The notes under the pieces were generated by a model. It did not search any database, had not been told where the DNA came from, and was given only the letters and a program-made list of their open reading frames with translations. A stretch of 57,061 bases of DNA from JASHVB01 sp036489395 (GTDB taxonomy: Bacteria; Pseudomonadota; Alphaproteobacteria; Acetobacterales; Acetobacteraceae). The stretch spans positions 1-57,061 of the forward strand of contig DASXFW010000112.1 in assembly GCA_036489395.1 (NCBI GenBank), in the 5' to 3' direction. Shown in pieces: positions 54,119 to 57,061 of the stretch; position 1 is the stretch's first letter; every line of letters begins with the position of its first letter. The translations under genes were made by a program, and so were the position numbers.

Positions 54119-55471
54119 ATGGACATTCCGGCCCTGATCGCAAAATACGACCAGCGCGTGCCGCGCTACACCAGCTATCCCACGGCGCCGCATTTCTCTT
54201 CCCACGTGACCGCCGCGGAGTACGCCCGCTGGCTGGCCTCGCTGCCGGATGGCACGCCGCTGTCGCTCTATCTGCATGTGCCGTTCTGCGCGTCGCTGTG
54301 CTTGTTCTGCGCCTGCCACACCACGGTGGTGCGCCGGCCGGAGCCGCTGGAAAGCTACGCCGACGCGCTGCTGACGGAGCTCGACCTGCTGACCGCGGCG
54401 ATCGGCCGGCGGCTTTCGGTGCGGCACATCCATTGGGGCGGCGGCACGCCCACCGCGCTGCCGCCGCACCTGATGCGCGCAGTGATGCGGCGCCTGCGCG
54501 ACCGCTTCGACGTGGCGGACGATGCCGAGATCGCCGTGGAGGTCGATCCGCGCGAGCTATCGGATGCATCGGTAGCGGCGCTGGGCGAGATCGGCACCAC
54601 CCGTGCCAGCCTGGGCGTGCAGGATTTCGATCCAGTGGTGCAGCAGGCGGTGAACCGCCACCAGGATTTTGCGCTGACGGCCGAATGTGCGGAGCGGCTG
54701 CGCGCGGTTGGCGTCCGGTCCGTGAACCTCGATCTGATCTACGGGCTGCCGCATCAGACTGTGGCCGGTGTCATCGCCACGGTGCAGCAGGCGCTGCGCA
54801 TCGAACCGGACCGTGCCGCGGTGTTCGGCTATGCGCACGTGCCGTGGATGAAGAAGCACCAGGCGCTGCTGCCCGAGGCCGCGCTGCCCGGCGCCGCCGA
54901 ACGTTTCGCCCAGCGCCAGGCGGTGGAGGATACGATCACCGATGCGGATTACGTCGCGGTGGGCCTGGACCATTTCGCGCGGCCCGAGGACAGCCTCGCA
55001 TCCGCCGCGGCGGATGCGCGGCTGAAACGCAACTTCCAGGGCTACACGACCGACGACGCACCGGTGCTGCTGGGGCTGGGCGCGTCGTCGATCGGCTCGC
55101 TGCCACAGGGCTACGTGCAGAACCAGCCGTCCGTGCCGGCGTGGCGCGATGTGGTGCGCGCCGGTGCATTGCCGGTGGCGCGCGGTATCGCGCTGACCGA
55201 CGCCGACCGTCTGCGCCGCGCCGTGATCGAGGAAATCATGTGCCGCTGCTCGGTTGATCTGCACGCGGTCGCGGCGCGGCACGGTGCCGATATCGTTACG
55301 CTGATGGATGCCGCGCCGGCGTTGCAGGAGATGGCGCGCGACGGGCTGGTGGAGTGGGACGGGGGCCATGTCGCCGTCACCGCGCTGGGGCGGCCGTTCG
55401 TGCGCAGCGTCGCCGCCGCGTTCGACACCTGGCTGCAACGTGGCGCCGCACGCCATTCGGCGGCGGTGTGA
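54119..55471 (+). CDS. hemN: Oxygen-independent coproporphyrinogen III oxidase
   Basis: Radical SAM enzyme that decarboxylates coproporphyrinogen III in anaerobic or microaerobic haem synthesis. The 450-residue product begins MDIPALIAKYDQRVPRYTSYPTAPHF, as in HemN, with the cluster motif C-x3-C-x2-C in HVPFCASLCLFCACHT, GGGTPTALPP, NLDLIYGLPHQT and VGLDHFARPEDSL. It carries the HemN-specific C-x3-C-x2-C-x-C pattern rather than the shorter HemW form. A TTG at 54071 would extend it but lies in the FNR-type box, so ATG 54119 is preferred. Its stop overlaps the next open frame by 4 nt. Confidence 0.93.
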   Translation: MDIPALIAKYDQRVPRYTSYPTAPHFSSHVTAAEYARWLASLPDGTPLSLYLHVPFCASLCLFCACHTTVVRRPEPLESYADALLTELDLLTAAIGRRLSVRHIHWGGGTPTALPPHLMRAVMRRLRDRFDVADDAEIAVEVDPRELSDASVAALGEIGTTRASLGVQDFDPVVQQAVNRHQDFALTAECAERLRAVGVRSVNLDLIYGLPHQTVAGVIATVQQALRIEPDRAAVFGYAHVPWMKKHQALLPEAALPGAAERFAQRQAVEDTITDADYVAVGLDHFARPEDSLASAAADARLKRNFQGYTTDDAPVLLGLGASSIGSLPQGYVQNQPSVPAWRDVVRAGALPVARGIALTDADRLRRAVIEEIMCRCSVDLHAVAARHGADIVTLMDAAPALQEMARDGLVEWDGGHVAVTALGRPFVRSVAAAFDTWLQRGAARHSAAV

Positions 55472-56172
55472 TTGTCGTGTCGGCGCCCCAATGTCACACT
55501 GAGCCATCAACGCGCCATCCGGCCGCCGCACTTCGTCATCCGCGCGAGAGCGGGGACCCGGTCCTGGACTACGGCTCCTTCGCCGCCACGCCACTGGCCC
55601 GCTCGCCCTTCGAGTACGTCGTGCAACCCGGCTTCGTGCCATCGGACATCGCGGCCGCAGCCGCCGCGTGCTTCCCCGCGCCCGACCTGTCCGGCGTGCT
55701 GCCCGCCCCGGCGCAGCCGCCCGACAATGCATTCGGCCGCCTGCTGATCGCGCTGCGCAGCGAACGCACCACCCGCGCCTTCGCGGATAAATTCAGCCTG
55801 CCGCTTTCGACCGACACGCTGATGGTGACGCTGCGTGCCCGCACGCGCCCGATCGATGGCCGCATCCACACCGACAGCGTGACGAAGCTGGTCACCGCGC
55901 TGATCTACCTGAACGGCCACTGGTCCGAATCCGGCGGCCGGTTGCGCCTGCTGCGTGGGCCCGACGACATCGACGACATGATCGCCGAAGTCCCGCCGCT
56001 CGCCGGCACGCTGCTGGCATTCCGCCGTTCGGAAAATTCCTGGCACGGACACCAGCCGTTCGACGGCGTGCGCCGCGCCATCATGCTGAACTGGATGAGC
56101 TCGGCCGCCGAGGCACGCCGCGAATTGCGCCGCCACGCCTGGTCGGCCCGCTTCAAGCGCATCTTCGGTTGA
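55468..56172 (+). CDS. 2-oxoglutarate/Fe(II)-dependent oxygenase, first of a tandem pair (start uncertain)
   Basis: A probable prolyl-hydroxylase-like or small-molecule dioxygenase of about 200-234 residues. The core has GRIHTDSVTKLVTALIYLNGHWSESGGRLRLLRG with the HxD pair, and GTLLAFRRSENSWHGHQPFDGVRRAIMLNWM with the distal His and the arginine that binds 2-oxoglutarate. The domain begins near LARSPFEYVVQPGFVPSDI. The start is unclear: the GTG chosen overlaps the hemN stop, and a GTG at 55477 is equally possible. Both read through a REP-C repeat (translated RHPRESGDPV) before the enzyme part. Coupling to hemN suggests shared expression. The substrate is unknown. Confidence 0.8.
   Translation: MIVVSAPQCHTEPSTRHPAAALRHPRESGDPVLDYGSFAATPLARSPFEYVVQPGFVPSDIAAAAAACFPAPDLSGVLPAPAQPPDNAFGRLLIALRSERTTRAFADKFSLPLSTDTLMVTLRARTRPIDGRIHTDSVTKLVTALIYLNGHWSESGGRLRLLRGPDDIDDMIAEVPPLAGTLLAFRRSENSWHGHQPFDGVRRAIMLNWMSSAAEARRELRRHAWSARFKRIFG
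55534..55560. repeat. REP-C half element
   Basis: CGTCATCCGCGCGAGAGCGG followed by GGACCCGG resembles the left part of the element at 7300-7354. It lies at the 5' end of the 2-oxoglutarate oxygenase frame. Confidence 0.7.
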
Positions 56173-56183
56173 GGAGGCTTTCG

Positions 56184-56861
56184 ATGGATCTGCCGGTCTG
56201 TGACAGGTTGCTGCAGCATCCCGGCAGCCACATCCGCTGCGCTCTGCGCCTCGCGCGGCGGAACGACCACCCGTACCGCCACTGGCTGCTGAACGACACG
56301 CTGCCGGCGGACCTGGCGCACGCCGCGACGATGCTGCCATTCGCCGCGCCTGACATTGCCGACACGCGAGGCCGCCGCGAAACGCACAACACCTCGCGCA
56401 TCTTTGTCTCGCCCGACAATCACGCGCGCTTCCCAGTATGCGCCGCGCTCGCCGACGCGTTCCAGGACGAGGCAACCGTCGCGCTGTTGCAGGACATCTG
56501 CGGTGCGCGCCTCGATGGCAGCTTCCTGCGCATCGAATGCTGCCTGGACACCGGCGCCTTCTGGCTTGAGCCACACACCGACATCGGCGCCAAGCTGGTC
56601 ACGCTGCTGGTCTATCTGTCGGATCACCCGGAAGCCGACGCATGGGGCACCGACATCATGGATGCCGAGGGGCATGTGCTGGCGCGTGCATCGGGCGGGT
56701 TCAATGCGGGGCTGATGTTCGTTCCGGCCGCGGATACGTGGCACGGGTTCACCCCGCGCGCGATTGGCGGCGTGCGGCGATCGCTGATCGTGAATTACGT
56801 GCGGCCCGAGTGGCGTTCGCGGCACGAACTGGCATTTCCGGAGACGCCGGTAACGGGGTGA
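56184..56861 (+). CDS. 2-oxoglutarate/Fe(II)-dependent oxygenase, second of a tandem pair
   Basis: A 225-residue oxygenase. The jelly-roll core shows FLRIECCLDTGAFWLEPHTDIGAKLVTLLVYLSDHPEADAWGTDIMDAEG with the HxD (HTD), and a distal DTWHGFTPRAIGGVRRSLIVNYVRPEW with His and the 2-oxoglutarate-binding arginine. The N-terminal half is helical and contains a second group of aromatic residues. GAGGAGG lies six nt before the ATG; an upstream ATG at 56169 overlaps the previous stop but has no ribosome-binding site. The pair are only distantly similar, so they probably act on different substrates. Relatives often lie in surface-polysaccharide clusters. Confidence 0.85.
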   Translation: MDLPVCDRLLQHPGSHIRCALRLARRNDHPYRHWLLNDTLPADLAHAATMLPFAAPDIADTRGRRETHNTSRIFVSPDNHARFPVCAALADAFQDEATVALLQDICGARLDGSFLRIECCLDTGAFWLEPHTDIGAKLVTLLVYLSDHPEADAWGTDIMDAEGHVLARASGGFNAGLMFVPAADTWHGFTPRAIGGVRRSLIVNYVRPEWRSRHELAFPETPVTG

Positions 56862-56895
56862 CTGTAAGCGACCGAGACGCGGAGCGTCGGCCCCC

Positions 56896-56990
56896 TGTCA
56901 TTGCGAGGCCGCCTGGCCGAAGCAATCTCGTTCGTGACAAGCTGCCGGCGGCTCGTCGCGAACGGGATTGCTTTGGCCAGGCGGCCTAAC
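56896..56990. repeat. REP-A palindrome, truncated right end
   Basis: Starts TGTCATTGCGAGGCCGCC with inner arms GCCGAAGCAATCTCGTTC and GAACGGGATTGCTTTGGC around the long centre GACAAGCTGCCGGCGGCTCG. The right end changes to GGCCTAACAAGAAAC instead of CTCGCAATGACA, as in the copy near 44778. Confidence 0.85.
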
Positions 56991-57000
56991 AAGAAACAAG

Positions 57001-57040
57001 GTTCCCCCCTCCCCTTGAGGGAGGGGTTGGGGGAGGGGTG
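57001..57040. repeat. REP-B arm at the window edge
   Basis: Contains CCCCCCTCCCCTTGAGGGAG followed by GGGTTGGGGGAGGGGTGCG. The other arm, if present, is outside the window. It follows the truncated REP-A after about 10 nt, like the arrangement at 44820-44855. Confidence 0.75.
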
Positions 57041-57061
57041 CGCACATCCGCGGTCGGTGGA

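Noticed and set aside
44855..57040. REP-B and other palindromes as a CRISPR array
   Set aside because: Copies are long palindromes far apart or in pairs, with no regular short spacers and no cas genes in the window.

Overview
The window is a 57 kb chromosomal piece of a high-GC alphaproteobacterium. GC-rich third codon positions, the many long open shadow frames, and small Hint-domain and proline-rich proteins point to Rhodospirillales, most likely an Acetobacteraceae relative. That placement is inference from gene content; no rRNA or tRNA gene was seen.

Layout. (1) 1-10061, minus strand: the ribosomal protein/RNA polymerase cluster rplK-rplA-rplJ-rplL-rpoB-rpoC (rpoC runs off the left edge). 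It is split between rplA and rplJ by about 1.9 kb carrying two toxin-antitoxin modules on the opposite strand: a TumE/TumA-like pair and a BrnT/BrnA pair whose toxin is a fragment. (2) 10329-10820: a GxxExxY gene bounded by a long imperfect inverted repeat. (3) 10877-15750: DUF2182 and DUF1326 genes behind a large fused indolepyruvate ferredoxin oxidoreductase. (4) 15885-34683: a catabolic region with an amidohydrolase, three GMC oxidoreductases, an MFS carrier, an acyl-CoA dehydrogenase-like flavoenzyme, a carboxymuconolactone decarboxylase-like protein, a luciferase-like and a deazaflavin-type reductase, a cupin, a dienelactone hydrolase, an ABC solute-binding protein, a Rieske oxygenase and an SDR. 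Two more toxin-antitoxin pairs (YafQ/RelB and CcdB/CcdA) sit inside it. Together these look like uptake and oxidative breakdown of small organic, perhaps aromatic or terpenoid, compounds; the substrate cannot be read from sequence. (5) 34759-41180: NUDIX hydrolase, a small secreted protein, a glycosyltransferase, an acidic Gly-rich exported-looking protein and a hybrid histidine kinase. (6) 41181-46134: small accessory genes, two MITE-like elements, a pRiA4b ORF-3 family gene, acetamidase/formamidase, a CAP-domain protein and a GNAT-like protein. (7) 46394-57061: a beta-repeat/Hint protein, a BphC-type extradiol dioxygenase, a TRAP solute receptor, an MCP with a PilZ tail, hemN and two tandem 2-oxoglutarate/Fe(II) oxygenases.

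The intergenic DNA is rich in palindromic repeats of at least five families. Some are fused to each other, some have spawned short tandem arrays, and two lie at the 5' ends of genes, where they appear to be translated. The most unusual observations are a 290-bp element with 38-bp terminal inverted repeats and a GAAT target duplication, a 191-bp element with 24-bp inverted repeats between TA dinucleotides, the inverted-repeat-bounded GxxExxY gene, and the toxin-antitoxin cargo inside the ribosomal protein cluster. Two FNR/FixK-type palindromes are also visible, one at hemN and one at the GNAT-like gene.
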